From the NCBI GenBank assembly GCA_019752045.1, contig JAIEMP010000005.1:62001-126000 (forward strand): 64,000 nucleotides of DNA. Direction: 5' to 3'. The notes beneath the pieces were generated by a model, which was not told the DNA's origin, did no database searches, and saw only the letters and a program-made list of their open reading frames with translations. The position numbers and the translations under genes were made by a program. Every line of letters starts with the position of its first letter. The stretch's first letter is position 1. The stretch is from Chitinophagaceae bacterium (GTDB lineage: Bacteria; Bacteroidota; Bacteroidia; Chitinophagales; Chitinophagaceae). Below, one piece after another: positions 43,301 to 51,098 of the stretch.

Positions 43301-44046
43301 CATTTGCATTTGGAACATCAGCGTCTATTTGTATTGGTGCAACAGTACCTGTATTACCAACAACATCAGGTAATAACATCACAGGTACATGGAGTCCTGC
43401 AACAGTAAGCAATACAGCAAACGGTACGTATACATTTACACCCACATCAGGTGCATGTGCAACCACTGCAACATTTACTGTAGAAGTGAATGCAATACCA
43501 ACTGTAAATGCACAACAGAATATTGTTGTAAACGATGGCACTCTCATAGCGGCGAATAACATCATCACTGCTCCTTCAACAGGTGTAACAGTTACGTGGA
43601 CAAATTCAAATCCGGCTATAGGTTTAGCTGCATCGGGCACAGGGAATGTTCCCGCCTTTACTGCAACAAACAAAGGCAATACAGATATTACAGCAACCAT
43701 TACAATTACTCCACGTATCAATGGATGTATCGGAACAGCGGTTACTTATACAATTACAGTGAAGGCATTAAACAAAGATGTATTTGTGCCGAATGTGTTT
43801 TCGCCAAACGGTGATGGAAAGAATGATCAGCTACTGGTGTTTGGCAATTACATTGATAAACTGGAGATGCGCATCTTTAACCAGTGGGGTCAGCAGGTGG
43901 CATTGATCAACAGCCGTACACAGGGATGGGATGGTACACATAACGGTAAGCCTCAACCGGTGGGCGTTTATATGTATGCATTGCGGGCAGTGATGAGCGA
44001 TGGCCGAACGATTGATCTCAAAGGATCTGTTACATTGGTAAGATGA
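40333..44046 (+). CDS. large repetitive adhesin with gliding-type C-terminal domain
   Basis: This 1237-residue secreted protein has a signal peptide (about 1-26) and an N-terminal beta-rich region (about 30-295). Eleven tandem repeats of 68-69 residues follow (about 298-1055), an Ig-like segment (about 1056-1145), and a C-terminal gliding-motility-associated domain. The last contains VFVPNVFSPNGDGKNDQLLV and MRIFNQWGQQVALINSRTQG, the type B signal for type IX secretion. It should be surface-anchored or released. It is followed by PorP/SprF and OmpA partners, as for other such adhesins. Confidence 0.95.
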   Translation: MYLKHPISYAGFLLLILLCSYTQTRAQSFGTFASAVWLTDCNQSNFFNTSGSTTNQIGPPANVFDNAYLGAHTQNAATLILRGAEVKTFKNPGVANVCGVRLYYRVYLQTATPGAFSIIDLPLLDDCDVPNNQFPSGGPCSAGDQKWQRVIPNGTTVPFAPVNLTAYPAGNYVLEVYYDVTGSFASTSACNDIVLLNNGGANYKATFSIQAPTLASTNPTTCNGTEGSVTINGLVPGTTYTVNYTDDGAPVGPLTLTANASGQIILSGLNAGIYSNFSLTVNGCTTNLFTGVILSNPLFIPTFTAIPPFCAGSTAPLLPTTSNNGITGTWNPAVINNTATGTYTFTPNAGQCGLPVTITVTVIPNVTPTFSFGTALTICSGGTVPTLPNTSTNGINGTWSPSVVSNTASGTYTFTPNAGQCATTTTFTVTVNPNITPTFSFGTTLTICSGGTVPTLPNTSTNGITGTWSPATVSNTASGTYTFTPNSGQCATTTTFTVTVNPNITPTFSFGNSLTICSGGTVPTLPTTSDNGITGTWNPATVSNTASGTYVFTPTAGLCATTFTFTVTVNPNITPTFSFGTTLTICSGGTVPTLPNTSTNGITGTWNPATVSNTANGTYTFTPNAGQCATTTTFTVTVNPNITPTFSFGTTLTICSGGTVPTLPTTSTNGITGTWNPAVVSNTASGTYTFTPTAGQCATTTTFTVTVNPNITPTFSFGTTLTICSGGTVPTLPNTSTNGITGTWNPAVVSNTASGTYTFTPTAGQCATTTTFTVTVNPNITPTFSFGTTLTICSGGTVPTLPNTSTNGITGTWNPAVVSNTASGTYTFTPNAGQCATTATFTVTVNPIVTPTFSFGTILTICSGGTVPTLPNTSTNGITGTWNPAVVSNTANGTYTFTPTAGQCATTTTFTVTVTPNVTPTFSFGTALTICSGGTVPTLPTTSDNGINGTWSPAVVSNTASGTYTFTPTSGICATTVTYTVTVNPIVTPTFAFGTSASICIGATVPVLPTTSGNNITGTWSPATVSNTANGTYTFTPTSGACATTATFTVEVNAIPTVNAQQNIVVNDGTLIAANNIITAPSTGVTVTWTNSNPAIGLAASGTGNVPAFTATNKGNTDITATITITPRINGCIGTAVTYTITVKALNKDVFVPNVFSPNGDGKNDQLLVFGNYIDKLEMRIFNQWGQQVALINSRTQGWDGTHNGKPQPVGVYMYALRAVMSDGRTIDLKGSVTLVR
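41224..43497 (+). repeat. eleven tandem 207-bp coding repeats
   Basis: One 68-codon leading unit is followed by ten 69-codon units. Each runs from ITPTFSFGTTLTICSGGTVP through ITGTWNPAVVSNTASGTYTF to a TFTVTVNPN end, with two Cys per unit that could form a disulfide. The sixth and seventh units (from about 42256 to 42675) are nearly identical in DNA, pointing to recent unit duplication. The outer units are more divergent. Confidence 0.95.
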
Positions 44047-44058
44047 TGATAAACGAAA

Positions 44059-44124
44059 ACAACTTTGCCAAAGTTGTAACAGAATGACCGAAACAAATCA
44101 GATTGATAAAACTTTGGCAAAGTT
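44059..44124. repeat. pair of AACTTTG palindromes
   Basis: ACAACTTTGCCAAAGTTGT (44059-44077) and AAACTTTGGCAAAGTTT (44108-44124) are each near-perfect palindromes with the same AACTTTG/CAAAGTT arms. They lie just after the adhesin stop and before the PorP/SprF gene. They may act as a processing or termination site, or as an operator. Confidence 0.65.
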
Positions 44125-44185
44125 TCACATCTCTAGCTGAATATATTGAACATAAAAATTTTAAAATCTTATATCCGATAGTAAA

Positions 44186-45211
44186 ATGAAAAATAAAGCA
44201 ATCAAACAAACCGGTTTTTTAACAGCGTGTTTGCTGGTAGCTGCGGTATTGCAAAGTGTTGGTCAAACCGATCCGCACTTTACACAGAACTACAGCTATC
44301 CCATGTATATCAACCCGGCTATGACGGGCGGAAGCGATGGCGATTACAGAGTATCATCTGTGTACCGCACACAATGGGGCAGTGTGAGCAATCCTTACCG
44401 CACCAGTGGTTTATCATTTGATACACGCACCAATAAAAATATTGCAGTAGGTGTAAATGTATTAAACCAGTCTGCAGGTGATGGCGGGTTTAATTATTTC
44501 AATGCCTATGGTTCTGTTGCTTATACCGGTGTAAAATTCGGCGAAGAAAATAATCATCGTCTGGTATTGGCATTGCAGGCGGGTTTAATTAACCGTCGTG
44601 TAGATCAAACCAAATTTAAATGGGGCGATCAATGGAACCCGATTACAGGATACAACTCATCCAATGCATCATCAGAAACATTTGCAGCAACCGGCGCCAC
44701 TGCTTTTGATGCAGGCGCAGGTGTATTGTATTATGATGCAACACCAGATAAGAAAACAAATGTATTTGCAGGATTTTCTGTGTTTCATTTAACAAGACCA
44801 AAAGATCCCATCATCTCATCACAAAGCACAACGCTCAATACCATCCCGATGCGTTATGTTGTTCATGGTGGGGTTAGTTATAATATTTCTGAGCGCAGCA
44901 GCATTGTTCCACATATACTGTATATGCAACAGGGAACTGCAAGAGAAATTTCATTGGGAACTTATGTACAGCTGAATGTAAATGATGAAACAGATTTTAT
45001 GTTTGGCGGATACTATCGCTTTAAAGATGCGATTGCACCATTTGTAGGTGTTGACTGGCGCAATTTTATTGTGGGATTGAGTTATGATGTCAATACATCG
45101 AAACTTGGTGCTATGACAAGAAATGTAAACAGCTTTGAATTAAGTCTTACCTATGTCAAACGCAGCGGCACAAGAAGCATTTTTGACTTTATCCGTTGTG
45201 CAAGATTATAA
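44186..45211 (+). CDS. PorP/SprF-family outer membrane protein
   Basis: This 341-residue protein has a signal peptide (about 1-27: TACLLVAAVLQSVGQ) and then QTDPHFTQNYSYPMYINPAM, the hallmark start of PorP/SprF proteins. A beta-barrel follows with alternating aromatic strands (AVGVNVLNQSAGDGGFNYFN, SFELSLTYVKR). These proteins act with gliding-type C-terminal-domain substrates of the type IX system, helping export or surface attachment of the partner encoded just upstream. It lies 15 nt before the OmpA-family gene. Confidence 0.95.
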   Translation: MKNKAIKQTGFLTACLLVAAVLQSVGQTDPHFTQNYSYPMYINPAMTGGSDGDYRVSSVYRTQWGSVSNPYRTSGLSFDTRTNKNIAVGVNVLNQSAGDGGFNYFNAYGSVAYTGVKFGEENNHRLVLALQAGLINRRVDQTKFKWGDQWNPITGYNSSNASSETFAATGATAFDAGAGVLYYDATPDKKTNVFAGFSVFHLTRPKDPIISSQSTTLNTIPMRYVVHGGVSYNISERSSIVPHILYMQQGTAREISLGTYVQLNVNDETDFMFGGYYRFKDAIAPFVGVDWRNFIVGLSYDVNTSKLGAMTRNVNSFELSLTYVKRSGTRSIFDFIRCARL

Positions 45212-45226
45212 CTTTAATGAAGTTGA

Positions 45227-47308
45227 ATGATTAACCCAATGAACATGACTACCAATATCTCTCTTCAACAAAACGAATTACCAATGAACGCTGAATATAA
45301 AACAGGCAGACGGATTCTGCTGTCGCTGTTCACCATTACTGTTCTGTTACAAACGCAGGCACAGGACAAACGTCTTGTACAGGCCGAACAATATTATGCA
45401 AGCGGTGATTACTACACTGCTGCAAAACTGTACGAGCAGTATTTAAAGCCCGATGCAAAAGAAAAATCAAAAGCTGAATTTCCGCTTAATGCCAAACGTA
45501 ACCGCCAGGCAAGCGGCATGGGGAAAGGCGTTACAAAAAATGATTTACTGTACAGACAGGCACAAAGTTTTCGCTTAGCCAATTATTTTGCAGAAGCAGC
45601 AGAACGTTACAAAGCTGTTGCAGAACTGGACGCAGCAAACTATAATGATGCATGGTACTGGTATGCTGTTTGTGAACGCAGTCTCGGTAAGTATGATGTT
45701 GCAGAAGAAAGCATCAACAAGTTTTTAAGTAACGTAACCGCAAACAATCCATTGAAAGAAGCTGCAGAAAAAGAATTGCAGACATTGAAATATATCAAAG
45801 CACAGTTAAGCCGTCCGGATACAGTGATGTATGCGTTACAGCCAACCACACTGTCGCCCGGAGCTGATAAAGGTTTGTATGCTCCTGTGCACATGGGAGG
45901 CAATCGTTTTCTTGTTACAAGTACCGAAACCGATACAGCAAAACAGGAAGGCGTTAATCCAAATCACAGCCGTTTGTTTACAACTACATTGTCGAACAAT
46001 GTATTTACTGTTGATGAAACAGTGAGTCTTACAACAGCAGATGCTACGGCCAATCAAGGCGCAGCAAGCATTAGTGCCGATGGCAATCATTTATATTTTA
46101 CTGAATGGAAGCAAGTGAACGGAATAAAAACTTCTAAAATTTATCATGCTGTAAAAAATGGAAATACATGGACTACTGTTACCGAACTTTCTTCTTTAAA
46201 TGTGAACGGTTACAGCAGTCAGCAACCATCCTGCACAGCCGATGGAAAATATATCTTCTTTGCATCCAATCGTCCCGGAGGATCTGGTGCATTTGATATC
46301 TGGTATGCGCCGCTCAATGCAGATGGAACAACAGGTGAAGCAGTGAATGCAGGAACAACTATCAACACAGCAACTGATGAGCTTGCGCCATTTTATCATA
46401 ACACAAGTAACACACTTGTTTTTGCAAGTAACGGAAGACAGGGCATGGGCGGTTATGATTTGTTTATGGCCAAAGGTTGGGAAACTGCCTGGAAGAATGT
46501 AGAGAACATGGGTCATCCCGTTAACTCAACAAGAGACGATCTTTATTTCTTTGCACCCGAAAAATCTCCTTTATTAAAACAAGCGGTATTCAGTTCAGAT
46601 CGTGGATCATCCTGCTGTCTTGAAACCTATCTGGTTTCAAAAGCGCCCAAGAAAAAAATCATGAAAGGAATAGTGCGTGATGGAAAAGATAACCAACCTG
46701 TAGCCAATGCAACATTGGTTTGGAAAGATGCAGCAGGTAAAACAGGAACCCTTGTTACAGATGCAAACGGCGTATACAGTTTTGAGACCGACGGAACAAT
46801 TGAAAATATCACTGTTACAAAACAACGTTATAAAGACAAGTCAACTTCTGTTACCATTACTTCAACAGATGAATCAGATTGGTCTACCGATCAATTTACC
46901 AACAAGGATATTGTATTGGAACGTAAAATCATTTTAACACCTGAAACAGTTGTAACCGTGTACTTTGATTTTGATAAAAGCAACCTGAAACCGGATGCCA
47001 CATCCAAGCTTGATTCCATTTATGATATTCTTCTTTCCAACCCGGGTGCTGCTGTACAGATCAGCGGTTATACCGATGGTAAGGGAACGGTTGAATACAA
47101 TAAAGTTTTATCTGATAAACGTGCCAAAGCCTGTGCCGAATACCTGATGGCAAAGGGACTTGATACAGCACGCATCAGCTTTGAATCATTTGGTGAATGT
47201 TGCCCGCTGGAGATGGAGATCATTAACGGAAGAGATAATGAAAGCGGCCGGGCAAAGAACAGAAGAGGATTGATCAATATCAGCTATCCGCCAAAAGAAG
47301 AACAGTAA
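45227..47308 (+). CDS. OmpA-family protein with TPR and PD40 repeats
   Basis: This 693-residue envelope protein has a signal segment (ILLSLFTITVLLQTQAQ). The true start may be the ATG at 45284 (MNAEYKTGRRILLS), which gives a more normal signal peptide. Next are TPR-like helices (about 50-190), WD40/PD40 propeller blades (about 210-470, for example DGKYIFFASNRPGGSGAFDI), a carboxypeptidase-regulatory domain (about 480-560) and an OmpA peptidoglycan-binding domain (about 575-690: VTVYFDFDKSNLKPDA, GYTDGKGTVEYN). The PorP/SprF–OmpA pair probably anchors the secretion or adhesion apparatus to the cell wall. Confidence 0.94.
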   Translation: MINPMNMTTNISLQQNELPMNAEYKTGRRILLSLFTITVLLQTQAQDKRLVQAEQYYASGDYYTAAKLYEQYLKPDAKEKSKAEFPLNAKRNRQASGMGKGVTKNDLLYRQAQSFRLANYFAEAAERYKAVAELDAANYNDAWYWYAVCERSLGKYDVAEESINKFLSNVTANNPLKEAAEKELQTLKYIKAQLSRPDTVMYALQPTTLSPGADKGLYAPVHMGGNRFLVTSTETDTAKQEGVNPNHSRLFTTTLSNNVFTVDETVSLTTADATANQGAASISADGNHLYFTEWKQVNGIKTSKIYHAVKNGNTWTTVTELSSLNVNGYSSQQPSCTADGKYIFFASNRPGGSGAFDIWYAPLNADGTTGEAVNAGTTINTATDELAPFYHNTSNTLVFASNGRQGMGGYDLFMAKGWETAWKNVENMGHPVNSTRDDLYFFAPEKSPLLKQAVFSSDRGSSCCLETYLVSKAPKKKIMKGIVRDGKDNQPVANATLVWKDAAGKTGTLVTDANGVYSFETDGTIENITVTKQRYKDKSTSVTITSTDESDWSTDQFTNKDIVLERKIILTPETVVTVYFDFDKSNLKPDATSKLDSIYDILLSNPGAAVQISGYTDGKGTVEYNKVLSDKRAKACAEYLMAKGLDTARISFESFGECCPLEMEIINGRDNESGRAKNRRGLINISYPPKEEQ

Positions 47309-47324
47309 GAATAATTATTGTAAT

Positions 47325-47356
47325 AAAAAGCCACATTGAAAAATGTGGCTTTTTTC
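47325..47356 (+). terminator. rho-independent terminator
   Basis: AAAAAGCCACATT, loop GAAA, then AATGTGGCTTTTTT. A strong stem with a T run, 17 nt after the OmpA-family stop, closes the adhesin–SprF–OmpA unit. Confidence 0.9.
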
Positions 47357-47397
47357 ATTTGTTAGCAAGATTGAGGTATAAATATTCTTACATTTAG

Positions 47398-48636
47398 ATG
47401 CGAATTATCATAATGAAACTACACCATTTCTTACTTTCCTGCTTATTAATTGGCACTACTCAATCATTTTCACAGTTTAAATTTGTTGATTCATGTGTAC
47501 AGTTTACGGTTAATCTGAAAATCAACAATCCTTATTCGGATACTATTTCATACCTGTATTTCGACTGTGAGAAAAATCAAGGTTACAGAGAACGGGTTGT
47601 GTTGCAAGACGGTAAGTTTCATTTATCAGGATCAATAAACCGTGCGGCAGAGATCATTTTTATTTGTAAACCCAGAGCTTTGTTCGAAGACTCCAGTTAT
47701 TACCGGTTAATTGTTGAAGCAGGAATCACTAATGTAGAGTTAACCATGGCAGATTCCAATATTGTAAAGGATATTGTGAAAGGGTCTCCTGCTCAATCAG
47801 AAAAACGTAGCTGGGAAAATCAAAATCGAATTTTACTGCAGAAGAATGAAAAATACTTAAACGAAATCGGGGAAATACACAGGGATAAAAACGCTGATCA
47901 TACAACCGAAAGAGAAAAACTCATACGGGACTTAGAAAGCAGGCTCAGCTTATTACGGGAGCTAAGAGCTGCTATTGCATTGGAGCAAATTAAAGCGAAT
48001 CCCGATTCATATTTTTCTTCCAATTTGCTATTTAAATATCAAAGGCTGTACTCTCCTGATACAGTCATGTATTATTTTAATATATTCTCGTTAAGAGTAC
48101 AGCAAAGCAGTTTTGGGAAATATATTTTGAACGATGCTTTTGCACGAAGCGATAACTGGGAACTTTTCTCCAGCTATCTAGATAGTTCTACGTTTAAAAA
48201 AGTAAAGACGATGCGATCACTTTATGATATTTCGTTTCCTACAGTAAAGGGAGATACGGTTTCACTTTCAACATTCAAGGGTAAAATAATACTGATTGAT
48301 TTTTGGGCAAGTTGGTGTGGTCCATGTATTAAAAGTATTCCTGCCTTAAACCGTTTAATGGATGAAGTGAGGGATTTACCCATTGTTATTCTTCCTGTTT
48401 CAGTTGATAAAAATGAACAGAACTGGCGAAATGCAATAGCAAAGAATAAATATGAGGGGATACAGCTGTTAGACAAACAAAGTCTGTTGGCAGCTTACTA
48501 CAAAGTTTTGGGATATCCGACTTATGTTATAATTGATCAGGATGGAAAGCTGATAGATGGGAATGCTCCAAATCCAGATGATGGTGAGACCTTGCGTACG
48601 AAACTTCTGGAGCTGGTTAAGAAAATCAATCAGTAA
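47398..48636 (+). CDS. TlpA-like thiol-disulfide oxidoreductase
   Basis: This is a 412-residue exported protein; the ATG at 47413 is an alternative start with a neat signal peptide (MKLHHFLLSCLLIGTTQSFS). An N-terminal DUF4369-like beta domain (about 30-130) and a helical middle (about 140-250) precede a thioredoxin domain (about 275-412). The active site is W-A-S-W-C307-G-P-C310, in IDFWASWCGPCIKSIP. Members of this family reduce or rearrange disulfides in the periplasm of Bacteroidota. A second thioredoxin-like gene follows 30 nt later, so the two may act together. Confidence 0.93.
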   Translation: MRIIIMKLHHFLLSCLLIGTTQSFSQFKFVDSCVQFTVNLKINNPYSDTISYLYFDCEKNQGYRERVVLQDGKFHLSGSINRAAEIIFICKPRALFEDSSYYRLIVEAGITNVELTMADSNIVKDIVKGSPAQSEKRSWENQNRILLQKNEKYLNEIGEIHRDKNADHTTEREKLIRDLESRLSLLRELRAAIALEQIKANPDSYFSSNLLFKYQRLYSPDTVMYYFNIFSLRVQQSSFGKYILNDAFARSDNWELFSSYLDSSTFKKVKTMRSLYDISFPTVKGDTVSLSTFKGKIILIDFWASWCGPCIKSIPALNRLMDEVRDLPIVILPVSVDKNEQNWRNAIAKNKYEGIQLLDKQSLLAAYYKVLGYPTYVIIDQDGKLIDGNAPNPDDGETLRTKLLELVKKINQ

Positions 48637-48666
48637 AATTCATTTATTCAAATTCATACATTTACT

Positions 48667-49953
48667 ATGCGATCTGTTTTCTTACAACTCCAATTTGTAT
48701 TCTTTTGTTTTTGTACAAATGCTCAAAGCAGCGAAACCTATTACACGGTTATTACAGAGAAAGATACACCGGTCAAAAGCGGACTAGGCGGAACAATGGA
48801 GCCATTACGTATCGTATCAATCAACAAAGAAGAAAATTCACAAATTGTAAGCTATAGTTTTGATATGCGTCATCAACTGTTTGCAGCGTATAAAAAAAAG
48901 CAACTTTCCGCCGACAGCCTTCAGCTTTTTCAGCAACAATATTTACTGGATACGGTTCATCTTAAAAAATGGGAAAAGGAAAATGAGATGCTGGTATATC
49001 TGCAGTTACTGAAAGGAAAATGGAAAATTATCTTTGACACAAATCACTCCGGTACTTTTACGGATGATCCTGTTTATTTCAAGGATACTTCCTTCTTTGC
49101 AAACCGACGCACATTTGCTATACCGCACAAACTAAATTTCTGGCATCAACAGCCCTACACAAAAGAACTTACTTTTCAAATATTGCCTGATGGGCAGCTT
49201 CCGAAAAAATATCCTGATGCGTTATTTAATACTTGGGGAGGAGCACGAAAGTTAAGACAAGGAAGATTACATGTTGGGGTAGATAGCTTTTTAATTAAAC
49301 TGTATGTGGTCAATAAACATTTAGCGTACAGTTTATACAGCAGCATCTATTCTGTTTCTAATGCAAATGAAAATGAATTTCAGTTGTTCAGTACGTCGTA
49401 TCCACAATATTCAAGAAAAGATAGTTTGTATATCGGTAATGAAATTCTGATGCTGGATAAGGTTAGCATTATGGGCGATACAATGGTATTCCGAAAAGTG
49501 GGTGAAAATGAAGCTATGAAAGGCTTACAGCCAGGCGCAATATTGAAATCGGTATTCGGAGCTCATTTGAATACCGGAGTGTATGAAGATATTTATTTTA
49601 AACGCCGTGATTCGAAATACACACTGCTTCATTTTTGGGGTTCGTGGTGTGGCCCTTGTATTGCTAATTTACCTAAATTAAAAACCTTTGTTACAGCCAA
49701 CGAAGCAAAAATAGAAATCATCAGCTTCCCTTTTGAACTGCAGCAAGACACGCACAAAACAAAAAAACTCGTTGAGCAGTATAAGTTAAACTGGAAACAG
49801 ATCATTCAATTACGTGATCATCCTTTTCAAAAGCCAGAAGTGGTGAAGCAGTTGAGGATCGAACATTTTCCGACCTATTTATTATTTGATAGTTTAGGTA
49901 AAATTCTTGTACGTACTTCAAAACTGGAAGAGGTTACAGATATATTTCGATAA
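48667..49953 (+). CDS. TlpA-like thioredoxin-domain protein
   Basis: This 428-residue exported protein has a signal segment (FLQLQFVFFCFCTNAQ). A long N-terminal region (about 20-300) has no family I recognise, and the C-terminal thioredoxin domain (about 305-428) has C328-G-P-C331 in LLHFWGSWCGPCIANLPK. The N-terminal part contains mainly beta-strand-like segments and differs from the DUF4369 domain of the upstream gene. It is probably cotranscribed with 47398-48636 and ends at a terminator 2 nt past its stop. Confidence 0.9.
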   Translation: MRSVFLQLQFVFFCFCTNAQSSETYYTVITEKDTPVKSGLGGTMEPLRIVSINKEENSQIVSYSFDMRHQLFAAYKKKQLSADSLQLFQQQYLLDTVHLKKWEKENEMLVYLQLLKGKWKIIFDTNHSGTFTDDPVYFKDTSFFANRRTFAIPHKLNFWHQQPYTKELTFQILPDGQLPKKYPDALFNTWGGARKLRQGRLHVGVDSFLIKLYVVNKHLAYSLYSSIYSVSNANENEFQLFSTSYPQYSRKDSLYIGNEILMLDKVSIMGDTMVFRKVGENEAMKGLQPGAILKSVFGAHLNTGVYEDIYFKRRDSKYTLLHFWGSWCGPCIANLPKLKTFVTANEAKIEIISFPFELQQDTHKTKKLVEQYKLNWKQIIQLRDHPFQKPEVVKQLRIEHFPTYLLFDSLGKILVRTSKLEEVTDIFR

Positions 49954-49955
49954 AG

Positions 49956-49986
49956 AAAAAGCTCCATCATAATTGATGGAGCTTTT
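49956..49986 (+). terminator. rho-independent terminator
   Basis: AAAAAGCTCCATCA, loop TAAT, then TGATGGAGCTTTT. It begins right after the stop of the second thioredoxin-like gene. Confidence 0.88.
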
Positions 49987-50004
49987 GAATAAAGGATCTA
50001 AAAA

Positions 50005-50194
50005 TTACTGCTTCACTTCCGTCGTCACCTTCGGTACTTCTTTCGTCCATGACCCAACATCCATCTTTCGTGGCGTTGGATAAATTTCATCGAGTGTATT
50101 ACCATCATACAATCGTCCGTTTTTTACAACATAACGGATGGTATTTGTATTGCGGATATTCACCAATGGATTGCCATCCATGATTACAATATCT
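50005..50194 (-). pseudogene. 3' fragment of the TolB/amidohydrolase gene
   Basis: These 190 bp match 52056-52245, the last 63 codons of the intact gene, with only six mismatches by my count. The fragment includes the stop codon and the encoded VVKNGRLYDGNTLDEIYPTP region. Homology stops abruptly at 50194, exactly where the RAYT repeat module begins. It has no start and no upstream coding part, so it is a dead remnant of a duplication or of an older gene copy. Confidence 0.9.
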
Positions 50195-50200
50195 TGCCCT

Positions 50201-50282
50201 TGTTGGTGTTCCTTGGCTCAAATATTTCCTCAAGTCGATCTTTATTCGTAGTCTGCCGTCGTTGTGTGTTTTCACCAACGAC
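50201..50282. repeat. left flanking repeat of the RAYT module
   Basis: It contains TGTTGGTGTTCC (50201-50212) and a hairpin GTCGTTG–TGTGTTTTCAC–CAACGAC (50258-50282). The same two parts occur in inverted orientation on the right flank (50887-50951), with the same loop but a different stem. The hairpin lies 22 nt past the transposase stop. Confidence 0.8.
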
Positions 50283-50304
50283 ACATGTACTAAGTTCATC
50301 GCTG

Positions 50305-50842
50305 CTACTCCCGCCAATGTGTAAGAAACCCAAATTTATCCACCAGTGTTTCATAATAGCTGGCCGAAGAATAACAATAATCTTCGGGCAATATACATAA
50401 CCCGGCTTCAACTGGATTGTAATGTATGTAGTTCACTTTCTGAAAATAGACTTCCTCGCTGTATAAATCAATACTTAAGGGATTCCGTTCCCAAAATTGA
50501 AACTGCCAGTCCTTTGCATCTACACGAAACTCTTCCAGAAACTTCGGATTGGTTTTCTGCAAATCAAACTTAATCTGTTGTGCAGTATATTTCATAAAAC
50601 TATGCTGCACCTGTGGTGCTTTGAAGCCGTTTATCGCTTGCCATATTAAGTGAATATCCTGCCCGTCCGGTCAGGCGGGGGTTACTCATGATCACAAAAC
50701 TATTAACAATAACCCGCTGTTCCTTAACAAGAAATCGCAAGCTCTCAAGAATAATATCTTTATACTTATCTTCTTTCAACAGGTGTTTCCACTCAAGTAT
50801 GGTAGCAGTAAAAAACTGGGGGTGCTGGTCCGTTTGTATCAT
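50305..50842 (-). pseudogene. REP-associated Y1 transposase (RAYT), broken by a palindrome insertion
   Basis: The gene starts at 50842 (MIQTDQHPQFFTATILEWKH) and runs in frame to VNSFVIMSN, where a 22-bp palindrome (50658-50679) shifts the frame and leads to a stop. Removing these 22 bp restores SNHIHLIWQAINGF, with the HUH motif H-I-H, followed by KAPQVQHSFMKYTAQQ with the likely catalytic Tyr. The rest reads on to WERNPLSIDLYSEE, YIHYNPVEAGLC and the stop at 50305. The restored length, about 170 residues, is normal for RAYTs. The copy is inactive as written. Inverted stem-loops flank it. Confidence 0.92.
50658..50679. repeat. 22-bp palindrome inserted in the RAYT HUH motif
   Basis: CCTGCCCGTCCGGTCAGGCG plus GG, an imperfect palindrome centred on CCGG. 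It resembles the CCTGTCCCG...CGGG palindromes at 17915, 17966 and 20672. Its removal restores an intact transposase reading frame. Confidence 0.88.
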
Positions 50843-50886
50843 TATATTAAAGCAAACCTAAAATAACAAAAAATCTACTGGTAAAA

Positions 50887-50951
50887 CCCTTGCTGGTGAA
50901 AACACAAGCAAGGGCGATGGAATTCTAATATCAGCCTTTGGAACACCAACA
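50887..50951. repeat. right flanking repeat of the RAYT module
   Basis: The hairpin CCCTTGCT–GGTGAAAACACA–AGCAAGGG (50887-50914) and GGAACACCAACA (50940-50951) are the inverted counterparts of the left flank. The loop is conserved while the stem differs yet still pairs. Confidence 0.8.
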
Positions 50952-51038
50952 GTGGCGGAAGGGTATTTTTCGTTTTACAGGCATCGTGCTAATTTAAAAA
51001 CAATCTGCTTGTATAACAAATCCAACGCTTCGCATCAC

Positions 51039-51065
51039 GGCGAGTCGGCTACGCCAGACCTCGCC
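51039..51065. repeat. GGCGAG/CTCGCC palindrome
   Basis: GGCGAGTCGGCTACGCCAGA then CCTCGCC forms an outer GGCGAG/CTCGCC stem around an inner GGC-TAC-GCC hairpin. It lies in the otherwise empty 51-kb spacer beside the RAYT module and may be another repeat type. Confidence 0.5.
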
Positions 51066-51098
51066 TTTGAACGCTCCTGGAGTAAGATTCGCTTGCAA

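Noticed and set aside
41224-43497. Regular direct repeats considered as a CRISPR array
   Set aside because: The unit is 207 bp with no unique spacers and is fully coding.
41358-43721. Long minus-strand open frames (up to about 344 codons) rich in Val/Pro under the adhesin repeats
   Set aside because: They are antisense shadows of the 207-bp repeats; the repeat unit simply has no stop in that frame. There is no start context or family.
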